Of a stretch of DNA of 64,000 bases, positions 32,379-47,693 are shown in pieces. Position 1 is the stretch's first letter; each line of letters opens with the position of its first letter. The notes beneath the pieces are model-generated. The model did no database searches. It was not told the origin of the DNA and was given only the letters and a program-made list of their open reading frames with translations. The DNA is from Jaapia argillacea MUCL 33604 (taxonomy: Eukaryota > Basidiomycota > Agaricomycetes > Jaapiales > Jaapiaceae). A program made the translations under genes and the position numbers. The DNA is taken from positions 691,425 to 755,424 of the forward strand of contig KL197710.1 in assembly GCA_000697665.1 (NCBI GenBank), read 5' to 3'.

Positions 32379-33290
32379 ATGCGTTCAACACTTGCCCTCG
32401 TCGTTCTCGTCATCTCCGCTCTCTCGAGCTCTGTCGTCTCAGCACCAGCACCCCTCGACGATATTGTCGCCGCTCGCCAGTTTGCGCCGCCCAAACGCAA
32501 GGCTACGCCCACTGTCCCTGACTTCGATCAGCATGCCAAACGAGCCCCTCAGGCGTCGAAGCGAGCGCCCCAGGCATCGAAACGTGCGCCCCAGGCATCG
32601 AAGCGTGCTCCCATGCCCAGCAAGCGAGCTCCAGTTCCTCAGGTCTTGAAGAGGGCTCCTCAGGCATCCAAGAGAGCCGAGAGGAGAGCTCCTCAAGCGT
32701 CGAAGAGAGCTCCCCAGGCGTCGAAGAGGGCTGAGAGGAGAGCTCCTCAGGCGTCGAAGCGAGCCCCTCAAGCGTCGAAGAGGGCTCCCCAGGCATCGAA
32801 GAGGGCTGAGAGGAGGGCTCCCCAAGCTTCCAAGAGAGCGAAACGTGAGGCGATGCCCGAAGCTACGGCCCCTCCCCAGCTTTCCGAGCGTAGCTTCGAC
32901 GAGCAGACCAGCTTTGAGGAGTATGTAGAGCAGAGCGAGATGAACCTTTCGGAGATGTTGTGCCCTGGGGATCAGACTGCTTGTCCCGTATCGAAGCTGC
33001 TTTCCCTTCCCACCAGCCTAGTCGGGTGGAGTGAGATCGAGTATGAATGCTTCGATTTTTCGGCGGACTTGAAAGCCTGCGGAGGATGCGGCAGCATGAA
33101 TTCCATGTTAGTGTTTGCCTTTGCCTCTTACCCACATGTTTCTAATCGTTCACCCCATAGGTATGACTGTACCACCATTGCCGATGCTTCCAGCGTTGCT
33201 TGCGTGCAGGGATCTTGCCAGGTATCGAAGTGCAAACAAGGCTTCGTTCCATCCGGTCTTAACAGCTGCATCCCTGCCAGCCACCGCTAA
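32379..33290 (+). CDS. Secreted KR-repeat protein with PriA-like Cys-rich domain
   Basis: Two exons (32379-33106, 33161-33290) give 285 residues. Residues 1-21 are a classical signal peptide (MRSTLALVVLVISALSSSVV, cut near SA-AP). Residues 53-156 are a repeat array: ten copies of APQAS, one APMPS and one APVPQVL, each bounded by Lys-Arg, with three AERR spacers. KR and RR are Kex2 furin-type cleavage sites, so the array could release short peptides in the Golgi. Residues about 195-285 are a Cys-rich domain (CPGDQTACPVS, then YECFDFSADLKACGGCGSM and DCTTIADASSVACVQGSCQV) like that of PriA and related mushroom secreted proteins. No modifying enzyme lies next to it. Function is inferred, not known. 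Confidence 0.8.
   Translation: MRSTLALVVLVISALSSSVVSAPAPLDDIVAARQFAPPKRKATPTVPDFDQHAKRAPQASKRAPQASKRAPQASKRAPMPSKRAPVPQVLKRAPQASKRAERRAPQASKRAPQASKRAERRAPQASKRAPQASKRAPQASKRAERRAPQASKRAKREAMPEATAPPQLSERSFDEQTSFEEYVEQSEMNLSEMLCPGDQTACPVSKLLSLPTSLVGWSEIEYECFDFSADLKACGGCGSMNSMLVFAFASYPHVSNRSPHRYDCTTIADASSVACVQGSCQVSKCKQGFVPSGLNSCIPASHR
32535..32846 (+). repeat. Array of 21-nt units encoding KRAPQAS
   Basis: The basic unit is 21 nt (Lys-Arg-Ala-Pro-Gln-Ala-Ser). Twelve units are present, three followed by an extra AERR-coding spacer. Codons vary between copies (KR as AAG/AAA + CGA/CGT/AGA/AGG/CGC), so the protein unit is better conserved than the DNA, which points to selection on the peptide. 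Confidence 0.85.
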
Positions 33291-34169
33291 AACCCACCTC
33301 CACCCCCGCCTCTTACAACACGACTTTGAGTCTTTGACGACTTTTCCATAGATTTTACGATAATTCACGCTAGTCCTAGACGTTCACACTCAATCGAGTA
33401 CGTAGAGGCAGTTTGCGAAGACTTTTGTATGATAGAAACTACACCTAGTTTTTCTGACATTCTACACCCTTCTCGTTGTTTAGTCCTTGTCACACTTGTT
33501 GTATGGATTTGTCCGTTCCGTCGAGATGCTTCTTCTGAATACACTTTGAATCACCCTCCACTAGCGTACTGGCTTGCATTTGAGAGCAAAATTGAGCTTG
33601 AACTGAAGGGGGAAGATGGAACTGCGGCTAGAAACTTGTCGTCGCGTGTTGAACATGTGGCTGGCTGATGGTCGCGTGGCAAATATTAGAGTGGTTCGAT
33701 GTTTTGAAGGTGTTACCATACAGACGATCAGGAGACGATCAACAATTTGGCACAATAGCATCCTTATGGGCGCGATGAGCCCACTTCTCCTCCCCTACAA
33801 AGGCCTGAATCTTTTATTCATCAACCACCACGACATTTTACGACTTTCACGTCCATCCCTCAACTCCCTCCCAGCGTCGTCGCGCTCGCCGCCCGCCGTC
33901 TCACCACCGTAAACACCAGGAATCGGTCTGGTACTCCCGAATAGCCCTTTTGGAGAATTCCGAGTCGGTCGTCCCGCCTTCGAACCGCATTTCGACGAGC
34001 GATCCGACAATCTGTTTCAGTCCATACCGAAACAGCCAGCAGTTATACGGATCACCTTCGCGGCTGACGATGTCAGTTTCATAACCTGGCTTTCTCCAAC
34101 CTCAGCTTGTCCAATAAATTGCACCAGCATCGTTCTTTTGTGTTTCTTTACGATTGCAATTCCCATTTC
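33291..34169. other. Intergenic region
   Basis: About 880 nt with short domain-free frames on both strands (33429-33668 +, 33616-33912 +, 33795-34010 -). CTACAAAGGC near 33795 resembles a TATA-like element. The upstream frame of the next gene is open back to 34107, so its start could be at 34107 rather than 34170. Confidence 0.4.
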
Positions 34170-35367
34170 ATGCCCAATCAGCTCATCCCTCGAATTGGAG
34201 GTGAGGAGCGCACTGTCTTTGTCGGCTTGTTAGCCAAGTTCATGGGCACGTTGGGGCTGGTGATCGTGAGTATTGATACCATTTCCCTAGAGCAAAAGTT
34301 ACTGACGATTATCCTCCCTTCCAGAGCTTATTCGTTGTCTGGATTGGCTTTTTCGTGCCATTCTGGAGGGCTAAGATGCCTGCATCAAAAGTCAAAGCCC
34401 CTTCCACAGCCCCTTCACCTCCACCTGTTCATAAACGCGCAACCTCTCCCCCCACCATTCTTCCTTCGCCCCCTATACATCGACTTTCCCGGAAACGCTC
34501 CTCTTCCCTTCCGCCTCCACATAACCCAATGACAAAGTCGAAGGCTCGTAGCAAGCGGCGTGTATGCTTCTCAGAAGCAGAACGCGATGCATGGCGCTCA
34601 GAAGGGGAGCAAACTGGCGACGAGCGAGTTTCCCGTCGCCCACTTCAGAGCGTATCAGAATCAGAGCCTTCAACCCCTCGTTCGTCGTTCAGCTCGGCCA
34701 CCTCTAACGAATCCCACGCGACCTCCTGTTGCACATCTTCCGATCCGTTCGCCTCATGTTCTCACATACCCCCCGCAATCTCCCACAGAGATTCATCCAG
34801 AGCTTCGCTGACTATCACACTACGCCTACCGAGATTACGACCTTTGAAGCTGAAGAGGAGAGTAACGTCAGCGGAGACAAGTTCGTCTTCGTCTACCCAT
34901 GCTGTCTATCCCTCAGCCTCCGCCTCTACTTCTTCTGTTGTAATCGCGAAATCAAGGTCCGACCTGAAGCTGAACCAGTTGAAGCCCAACGATTCCGCTG
35001 TCGGGGGTGACATCTATCGGTCAGGCTTCCAGAATCCATTCAAACCGAAGAGATCCGTGACTCTTCCTCCAATCTGTAAGTTCAACCCCTGCAATCCAAA
35101 TATTCCTTTTTTGCTGACTTTTCCGTTTCAGCCACGCGCACAAGCAGTAGCAAAGAGAATGTCTCGTCTACGAATCCATATCCAACACCACCATTACCTC
35201 GAGCGTTACCCTCTGGGCCCTCAGGATCACTTCATCGCAAATCAAAATCCCTCGTCGCATATATAAATTCAAAAACATCAAGAAGCTCCCCACCACCGAC
35301 CGCTGCGTCTCCGCCTCGCACGCAACCGTACGGTCCGCCGTACAACGTTCCCATGCCGACTCCCTGA
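34170..35367 (+). CDS. Predicted single-pass membrane protein with Ser/Pro-rich basic tail
   Basis: Three exons (34170-34265, 34325-35075, 35132-35367) total 1083 nt, or 360 residues in one frame. Splicing of exons 1 and 2 creates one hydrophobic helix: LLAKFMGTLGLVI joined to SLFVVWIGFFVPFW. The remainder is disordered, rich in Ser, Pro, Lys and Arg, with RSKRRVCFSEAERDAWRSEG near residue 100 and a Pro-rich end (PTPPLPRALPSGPSGS, then PPRTQPYGPPYNVPMPTP). No enzyme motif is seen. It may be a membrane-anchored scaffold with a phosphorylated cytosolic tail, but this is a guess from composition. The start could also be at 34107. Confidence 0.55.
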
Positions 35368-35779
35368 GTGGAGTCAGCCTAGCATATAACTTATCATGGT
35401 CCGTTTACTGGCTCTGCCTGTCGGCTTCGCGACTAACTCCTCGCCTATAGATTTTATACGCCCCCACATTCATAGTCTATGGATGTTCCGGCTGACATAG
35501 TAATCGACTCTTCAACCGCAATGTATATTATTCATTCATACCGCACCGCACATAGATTACACACTTGTTAGCTGTTTGTCCAAGACTGTATATTACGAAT
35601 CGCATGAGGCAATGTATAGGATGTTTGGTGAAATTGCGAGTGAAATGTCTTCCCAGCTTGAGGGTCTACAATGTCCAACTCTGGAGTCTACCCCCGCAGA
35701 CTTGATAATACAACTAATATCTAATGAGGGTCAATACACCGTTGAGGGGTACCCAAGCCTGGCGGGATCGAGACGTGTT
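35368..35779. other. Convergent intergenic region
   Basis: About 410 nt between two stops. A 72-codon frame (35576-35794 +) overlaps the next gene's stop and has no family signature. No RNA gene seen. Confidence 0.45.
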
Positions 35780-38700
35780 TCAGAGATTTCCTGACGACAG
35801 TCCATCCCCAGTCAAAAGCGCAAGCATGGCATGTAAAACTGGGCTATCCTTTCCAGCGTCGAGGGTGGTACCTTCTTCTATACAGCGTTGAAGCTGTTCA
35901 TCCAACAAGCGACTAAAGAACAAGCGTGAACCTTTGTCCGACATGCCGCTTCGAAGGAGGAAACGCACCGTAACTGATTCACCAAGATGCCGATTCTGGG
36001 CCAAGCTCTCAACTTGATCATGGTGTCCTTTCCACCGACAGTGAGGCCTCCAGCGATGTGATTCACAGTCACAGGCCCTCCGAAAAGTAGCAGGGCGTAC
36101 AAGGGAACCTAAGGCAAACGGAAAACCGACGGTCAGTAAACTCCAACATGAAGTAGATGGATGGCTCACTTCTGTAGCGTCTCTTAGAAAGAGCTTTGAC
36201 GTCAGCTGCTTTTGAAAGTATGCCAAGAATGGACTCTTCCAAGTCGTAGCACCGAACAGCACCGAGACAGGATGGAGAAACACCCTCCCCTCAGCTAAAT
36301 CGTAAATCTTATACTCCTTCGCCAAGTTCTCCCGTTGTACCGTGCCGGCTTGTACTCTGTCAAATTTGATGGCAGACTTCGGGAGTGAGACGCGAGCTAC
36401 TCTCGGCCAGAGACCGCCTAAGATGACGGCTTTCACGAGATTGGAGTTGTCGCTGTTGACGTTGAGCGACGGATCGGATGGCTCGGATCCGAACGGGATG
36501 AAACCGATTTCAGAGAGGGAGGACAAGAAGTCTTGTCGCAAAGTTGTTACTTCCCGAACAGCTTGAAGGGAAATGAAGTTCTGAAAGTTGTAGGTGAGTA
36601 GGGAGACTCTTTACATAGACGGGCCAGGGAATTACCTGCTGGCAGAAATCCCTGACGGCACTTTGCGGTTTGCCATCCTTGCGAAGCCGTATACATTCAT
36701 TGAATGCGCGGACGTCAGTCAATAGGTCGCTATTTTCTGTTGCAAATCGCAGCCTTGCCCTAGCCAGCTATGTGAGAGTCAGTGCGCAGCTGGGTCGACC
36801 ATAAGACTCACTGCATGGCCTCTTCTCGCTTGTCCATCGGACTGAAGAATAATGGCTTGGAAGAAAGGCATGCAACCACGTCGAGAACGGGACCAAGACA
36901 ACGGAATATGGTGGCGAGAACCAACATCTAGAACAAGACGCTGAGAGAGAGGAAGGACAAAGAAATAACAATCCCACCTTAGCGAGCCGTAGGTCTATGG
37001 GGAGCATGGCCTAGAAGACACAGACATTAATGATGACAGAAATCTGCAAGTTATGAGAGAATGATTACAATGTGGCGACCTAGGGCGGTAAGCCCACCAT
37101 CCTCATCGATCGCGCCAAGGTCTTCCAAAACAGACCAAGCTTTATCCATGGCAACAATAGACGGGGGATCGATGGCTTTGCTCAAGAATCGCTGGGAGGG
37201 CGTTGATTTGCCAAGATAAAGACTTCAGTAGATGCGGGACATTACCTTGACATCTTCTTTCTCCCTCATCGCTTTGACTGTCAAGCAAATACTCTCCAAC
37301 CCAACACGCAGAATTTCGGGAACGGGAAACGCTGCAAATGCCGCTTCTTGCCTCCGAGTGTATAGCTTATAGCACACACCTGGCTGCGTTCTTCCTGCTC
37401 GACCCCGCCTTTGCCTGGCTCCAGCTCGGTTAACCCAAGTCTCTACTAAACGGGACAGGCTACTCTCCACGTCGTATTGAGTTTCCTTGACCCTTCCGGC
37501 ATCAACGACGTATATGATGTCGTCGATGGTGATCGAGGTCTAGAGTGATACAATAAATCGAACGGCGAGCTCGCTTGGAACCTGCAAGGACGCACCTCGG
37601 CGACATTTGTGGCTACAACGATCTTCCAGCGTGAGGTTGGCCGGAAGACAAGCTTTTGCTCATCATTAGACAGATTCGCGTGGAGGGGGAAGATATCTGC
37701 TTCGCTTCGACTGAATTTCGCGCGAAGAGCATCTATACACTGGCGAATTTCCTGCACGCCAGGCAAGAACACGAGTATACCACCTCGCTTTTGGGCTGTA
37801 GACACTATGTGGGCCACAACAGAAGTAATGAGCTGAGACATGTGGTGTAAGTGTAGGGTGCTCAAAGATTGCAAAACGACCACCACTGACTTGGAAATCT
37901 ATTCTCTCCGATCGACCAATGTTTTGAATTGCACGAATATCGTCGTCACCGAGCCCACGGCTTTTAAATTCTTCTCGAAACGCTTGCTGCTCTGCTTCCG
38001 TTTCTTTCTTCGTAGACTTTGTACTTGGGGGACGGTAGCTGATGAGAGGGAGGACATCCTCCAGGTAACTATCCGAGGAGGAAACACTGTCAGTGAGAGA
38101 CAAAGGAGGAGTGGCGGGTACTCAACATGTCGGTGACAGGATGTGTGAGCCCAGGGATAGTCAACAGCGGAGCAGAGTCAAAGTATTTAACAAACGTCTC
38201 GTGGTTAATCGTAGCAGACATCAGCACCACCTTCAGCGTCCTATGTTTCGCAAGCAGCTCTTTGAGCTCTAAAAGGAGGAAGTCGCCATCCACTGAACGC
38301 TCGTGGACCTTGAAACCAACGAAAAGTTTGAAAAAGAGAGTTCATCCAGATCAGAACACTCACCTCATCAACGACAACATGCGTGACACCCCGAAGATCA
38401 TCTCCAGTAGAAAGGCGTCGAAGGACAACCCCAGTCGTGCAAAACATTAGCTTGGTCCTAGCATCTTGTCTGCTCTCGCCACGAATCGCATAGCCGACGG
38501 ACCCGTCGTCAAGTCGCTCCGAAGACACGCGGGCGGCCACGGAGAGGGCAGAAATCCTCCGTGGTTGGGTGACGAGGATAGATGCCTTGGAGCCACTGTT
38601 CGAAAGGATGAGAGAATCAAGGATAAATTGTGGAACTAGAAGTAATGAGCGGTTGTCAACTTCTGAGTCGTCGCATATTGAACCCTGGAGAGGGACTGAC

Positions 38701-40802
38701 GCTGCGTTGTCTTGCCGCTACCTGCCATATGTCGTTAGTATATTCGAACGGTCGGCAGATGACGTTTCTTACCGGTTTCACCAACGACAACAACAACCCG
38801 GCTCTTCTCCAACATCGCCAGAAACTCGTCTTTCGACGCAAAGGCAGGAAGCTTCTTTCTCGTGGTGTACAACTCTAAGAATTTATCCATTTTGCAAACC
38901 TGCTCGAATTCTTCTCGTACTTGAGCATCGCTTCGTCGATCCACCCGTTGCGCTCGGCGCTTCCGCCCATTGCCCTTCGCACCTGATCCTGGAGTAGGTC
39001 CATCCAAAAGTTCCGGAGGTAATTCAGGTTCGACCTTCCGGCGGGGCAGGAGGTACTGAAGTACAGCCGACATGTCCGGAGGTCCGTTATCCCCAATCTG
39101 GGCCCACTCTTCCTCGAGTAGTTGCATAGCAGCAAGGAAAAACTCTTCGCCAGGCTGGACTAGCTCATCGATTCTTATCGCTCGGAGGAGTTTGGAGAGA
39201 AGGTGAAGCCTGACATAAGCTGGTATGGTATTGGAGGTGACGTACATCGGCGGAGGGTACGTTTGCGGAGAATATGAGCCTCCGCGAGGTATCAGAATGT
39301 GAAGCTTTAGGGGGGCGGTGAAAGGCGTAATGAGAATCTCAGTCGAGTCCACGTAAGATGCGCCGATGGCTTCGAGTTCTTCATCGTCGACGAGTTGTAC
39401 GACGTCCCATTCCGCAGGCATAACCCACTCCTCCCCGAGGAGCTTCTGGTTCAGCATAGTTATCAAGCTACCCCAGTCCTCCGATTCTGCTTGGGCAGCG
39501 CAGTCCTTCACGGAGTGAATCGGCCAACCAGCTTCTTTGACGGCCTTGTCCTCGAGCCATCGTTTTTTCAGAGCTTCAGAACCACCATGAGCAGATGTGA
39601 TGAACGAAGCAGACGAGTTGTTGGAGGGCAGGAACCGCTGAGGTAGATCACATTCGGGAACGTGGAGAATGAGATACTCGATAGAGGCTTCCAGCGCTGA
39701 GAGGGTTTGGAGGAGGGTAGATGCTAGTTGGGAAGGCGTCGAGAGGAAAGAAACCGCGGCCCGAGATTGGTGAGACGTGAATCCGAGGTGACCGAGTTGT
39801 TGAAGGACAATTATGGCATCCTCCGGTGAAATGATACTTGGGGATCCATCCCCAGCCTCTGGATGTAGAGCAATTGCCTTCGGAAAAAATGCAAGTCTGA
39901 ATGAAATGCATTTCGTCAATGTGCTCGACTGACCTTCTTCACGGACTCTTCAACGAGATCACGTAGGGAGCTTGCCATCTTGACTTCAGGAGCATTTGCA
40001 AACATTGGCGATACTGGCGATACCCTCGTTCCCCGACGTGTTTCCTCGGCTGCCTGTGTCCTCTCCTCTTCTTTCTTCGTAGCTTTTACCTGCCTCTCCT
40101 CCACCGCCTTACGCGCCGCAAATGGATCGGCATCATACATCCATCTCTGGTGCTCGGGGACACTCTTGTGTTCCGTGGCCAGTTCAACCCAGTAATCGCG
40201 GGGACCAGGCGGCAGTTGCATGTTCAGTTGCATGCCGTTGCAAAACTAACACCGGCAATTTGTCGGATTCAACGCATTGAGACACGAATGCAACTGAACG
40301 AACGCGATATAATGCATAGGTCGCACCCCAATGACGGGCTTCCAACGGAGTTGGCATGAGTTTCGGAGGATGAGGCTCGAGACGCACATGGTCGATCTCA
40401 GATGTCTTTTTATTGAGTCGACCGAGAGTCACTACAAATGAGTATCCATCCCTTTGCCTTCGCTACGGCACAATTGAGTAGGAGAAGATGACCGACATTC
40501 CCTACTCACAGTATCAACATGTGGCTTTTCCCACCCATTCTTCTGACACCTGGTGGTGAGGTTAGCTTCAAACGCGTGGACAGAAACGTTGCCACAGGCT
40601 TTGAACTTGGAAAACCAGCGGCGAGAGAGGATGGAAGCGATATATCGTACCTTTCAGACAATAGACTTAAAGGATATTTGTAACCGGGGGGGAATAGAGC
40701 CTTAGGACCGTCTGTAGGCACTGGAGCTGTCTCTGAAACTTTGGAAGATTTCGCGGAGTTTCCAGCATTTCCAGACTTGACAATTCCTCTCTTGGGCGGC
40801 AT
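35780..40802 (-). CDS. DEAH/RHA-type RNA helicase, DHX29/YLR419W-like
   Basis: Large gene with many short introns. N-terminal: MPPKRGIVKSGNAGNSAKSS, then LSER-CQKNGWEKPHVDT and TLGRLNKKTSEID, as in the RNA-binding region of DHX29. A UBA-like segment (EDAIIVLQQLGHLGFTSHQS) and an RWD-like domain (SYSPQTYPPPMYVTSNTIPA, YVRLHLLSKLL) follow. Helicase motifs: [11 protein letters not shown], Ia TQPRRISALSVAAR, II DEVH (not DEAH), III SAT in [32 protein letters not shown]. The OB-fold end has VPLYALLLFGGPVTVNHIAG and LTGDGLSSGNL before the stop at 35780. DHX29 helps 40S subunits scan structured leaders. An exon of only 21 nt (38701-38721) encodes the P-loop core. It is head to head with PRP22. Confidence 0.85.
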
Positions 40803-40962
40803 CGCGATAGCAGCTAGGAGGAAAAGTTGACAACGGAGTTGGGTTCGAGCGTGCAAGTGAGCAGAGAAGGTGAAAAATCCAGAAGTTGGATCAAGTCAGA
40901 AATGCGCTGCTGAGTCAGCAGTGGCTCTTCGTCACTCACCACTCACTGCTGCCCACCTCGCC
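40803..40962. promoter_or_regulatory. Short bidirectional promoter between two helicase genes
   Basis: Only 160 nt separate the start codons of the DHX29-like gene (minus) and PRP22 (plus). It must hold both leaders and both promoters. CACTCACCACTCACTGCTG near 40933 is a short direct repeat. No TATA box is evident. Confidence 0.6.
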
Positions 40963-44735
<3,773 letters not shown>

Positions 44736-45022
44736 AGAGGTTTCTCGTGGACTATTTCTTCATTTCGCTGTCTTTTGTATCATATTTTACCCGCCCGAAG
44801 GTTGTCCTACAAACTGTGTGGGATAGCCTTGCCATAACTGCCGTATTGCGCGCCCACTCTGGCGATTGAGATCGATAAATCTGGTTGGGTCTAGTGGGCG
44901 CAAGTGTCCGTAAAGGGGCTGCATACATTCATAAAGCGTTGATTAGAAACATGCACCATCCCAAGATGTTAAACTGACGCAGTGGGAAGAATCTGTCTTG
45001 GTGCCGATTCGCCTTGACATCG

Positions 45023-45602
45023 TCAGCCCACAAAGCGCATAGCATCAGCGCCAATATAATACTTTGCAACCTCTCCAGGCTTCACAGGGGGTGCGGTGGG
45101 ATCGGGAACCAACATGAAAGTCTGCGCGAATACTCGAGGTTGTCCATCAACCGAGCGCGACGGCGTAGAGACAGGATTCCCAGCTGTACCCTTGCCGTGA
45201 ACTACATTTCCAGAAACAGTGACCAGTAGTGAGGGGGGCTGGCTCCCTATGAAGCGCATATCTTATATTCGATACAATCCTCTGTTGTGTTGACGTTGCT
45301 CACCAGGTATTGGATGGCAATCGAAAGATTGGACCTCATGCTTCGTACTGGGCATTCCCTCCATGACCTTTTTGACACCATCCGAACCTTCGCAGGGGTT
45401 GCCATTCCATGTAACGGTGGATGTGGGTCGGTAGAAATTGGGGAGGTCATTCACTCGCGTTGGAGAGTCATATGTGGAATAGTACAATCGAGTGAAATGG
45501 TCTGCCGCTCTTGTGGCGATCTCAATGCTGAAATTGAAGGATTAGGGGAAAGTAATTCGGTGGAAGGGAATGAACCAACTCGTTTCGCGTCAACGTTGCC
45601 AT
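45023..45602 (-). CDS. NXT1: NTF2-related mRNA export protein (NXT1/p15)
   Basis: Three exons: MATLTRN (45602-45580), joined in phase 2 to DIEIATRAADHFTRLYYSTY at 45527, with FYRPTSTVTWNGNPCEGSDG and KHEVQSFDCHPIPG, then SQPPSLLVTVSGNVVHGKGT to GADAMRFVG. This matches p15/NXT1, the small partner of the mRNA export receptor Mex67/NXF1 at the nuclear pore. The first donor (GA/GTTGGT) is non-consensus after GT but is the only one giving the correct frame. The gene is divergent from ISC1 with 180 nt between starts. Confidence 0.87.
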
Positions 45603-45782
45603 GATAGCAGGGGGTGGACAGAAGCGCGACTGTGCAAGATACGCTGAGCCAGTTCAGCCATGGAAGTAAATGAGGGGTGAATGTCACATGGTGACTCTGA
45701 CGTGACCAGATGTGACGTCACCCTCTGCCAAGTTCGCCAACATGACTGGAAGGCATGGAGAACCATTCTCCCAAAGTCCACC
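45603..45782. promoter_or_regulatory. Bidirectional promoter NXT1/ISC1 with CRE-like palindrome
   Basis: The 180-nt gap contains a perfect TGACGTCA (45713-45720), the CRE/ATF consensus, preceded by two further TGAC/GTCA half sites (GTCACATGGTGAC at 45683-45695 and TGACGTGACC near 45698). Dense inverted GTCAC/GTGAC words suggest a bZIP-bound element serving both genes. This is consensus-based only. Confidence 0.5.
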
Positions 45783-47362
45783 ATGTCTGAAACACAATTA
45801 CGAGTCCTATCCTTGAACTGCTGGTACCGTTGAATCTGCTTCATGCTTTGGTGTTTCTGAGACGATCCACAGGGGACTCAAATACGTTGCCAAGAATCGA
45901 CCGGAGCGTATTGCCGCCATAGCAAGAGCATTAGCTTCCTCAAGCCATGACATCGTCGCCCTGCAAGAAATCTGGGTATCTGCTGACTATGCATTGGTTC
46001 GAAATAGTGTGGCAAGCAGACTGCCATACGCAAAGTACTTCTATAGGTACATCCACCTCTCATTCCAGCAAACTCCATCTGACGAAAAACCCGGACCAGT
46101 GGTGCTCTTGGTGCCGGATTGGCGATATTCTCTCGGTTCCCCATCATAGCCGCCACCATACATCCCTACTCGCTTAACGGTTCACCTATAGACGTTACAG
46201 CGGGGGACTGGTTTGTGGGGAAGGCAGCCGCTAGTGTCTTGATTTCACATCCCTTGCTGGGGCAAGTGCAAGTGTTTAACACCCACGTACGCTCCCGCTG
46301 GGTCCATCGACGCTTCTCGATTCGCTGACTCGAGGTTCAGCTTTTTGCCAAAGGTGGGGAAGAGGGGCCTGATTACAACCGAGCACATCGGCTCGTCAAT
46401 GCATGGGAATTCGCGAAACTTGCCAGGCAGTCCGCAGAACTGGGACGTTATGTTATCGCAGTCAGTTCTCCATCGCACGTGTTTCATCCGCATCCTGATT
46501 GAGGTACCAGGCTGGCGATTTCAACAGCGTTCCAAATACTCTCCCAATGAATATCATTCGTGACCATGCAGGCCTTTCTGATGCCTGGCAGGTGTCCCAC
46601 CCGGCCCTCCACACGTCAAGCACGCCTCCCTCACCTAGTGGCGCCATCTCTGCCTTCGGTGTCACAGCCGATTCACCGCTCAACTCGTACTCCTCCGGGA
46701 AGCCTCTGGAAGGAATGGCTCGCAGATTCGGTGGAAAACGCTTGGACTACATCTTCTTCCGGCAGCCTACCAAACCTCCAGCAAGTGACAAGACGCCAAT
46801 TTTAACATGTACAAACTCGAACGTCATGTTCACCGATCGAGTGCCAGGCCAAGAATTCTCGTTCTCCGACCACTTTGGCCTGGAGGCCACCTTTGAGATT
46901 CGCTTCCCTGCGGAAGATGTGGAATCAGTATACCATGCTGAACCCACCATGCCGACAGCGGGAGCCCAATCCCGTGGCAGCATCGCGATATCGTCCACCT
47001 CAAATATTAGTTCCTCCGTGCCATCCTCTCTCACAGCAGAATCCATCGTTCCCATCCTCCAATCCCTAACCGCGTGCTACCGATATTCCAAATCTCGTGC
47101 ACGTATGCACTTGACTATCTTTGCCTCATGCATCGTCCTTCTCCTAGGCCTGATCATCTCATCCGCATGGCTACCTCGCTCGTGGTTCAGTCCCATATTC
47201 GTCTTTGCAGCGGTGGTCGTTGCATGGCTGGCCACTACTATGCTGTACGTGGGATTCGTGTATGGGCGCTGGGAGGTCAATGCGTTGATGAATGTGATTG
47301 AAGAGCTGGAGATCATGAGGGGTGGCATTGGAACTCGGTATGACAGCCGCAGTGACAGATAG
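45783..47362 (+). CDS. ISC1: Neutral sphingomyelinase / inositol phosphosphingolipid phospholipase C (ISC1)
   Basis: Start MSETQLRVLSLNCW, then a 48-nt-class intron to GLKYVAKNRPERIAAIARAL. Catalytic features of the DNase I-like fold: HDIVALQEIWV (metal-binding Glu), SGALGAGLAIFSRFPI, GDWFVGKAAASVLI, FNTHLFAKGG, AAGDFNSVP (Asp/Asn), and FSDHFGLEATF (catalytic His). Two C-terminal membrane helices follow: LTIFASCIVLLLGLIISSAW and FSPIFVFAAVVVAWLATTML. This is the standard ISC1/SMPD2 architecture. It releases ceramide from inositol phosphosphingolipids at ER or mitochondrial membranes. All exon joins keep frame. Confidence 0.92.
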
Positions 47363-47693
47363 TAATGGTCCTTGGTGCTCGACGGCATAGCTTATTGGAT
47401 TACTACGATGGGTACGGTAATTACAGATTATCAGTGCTGGTATAGAACAATTTCATTGTTGGATACAAATATCTGCTCTTCGCAGTTGAAATGTGGACAC
47501 TGTGTAATGGAAGATGCATCGTGAACAAATCCGAGAGTCCGCGAAGGATTGAATGCAACGTCAAATTCGCCGCAAGGAAATCCTGGATGAATGGCCCAAA
47601 GCAGGAAGGATAAAATGCAAAAATAGGGTGGTAAATATAAGGTCAAGGGCGGAACGTAACTTATGTGAGGATGGGAGGGAAGGGAGAGGATGG
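47363..47693. other. Convergent intergenic region
   Basis: About 330 nt between two stops, AT-rich and without a gene. A minus-strand frame (47431-47697) overlaps the hydrolase stop and is spurious. Confidence 0.5.
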
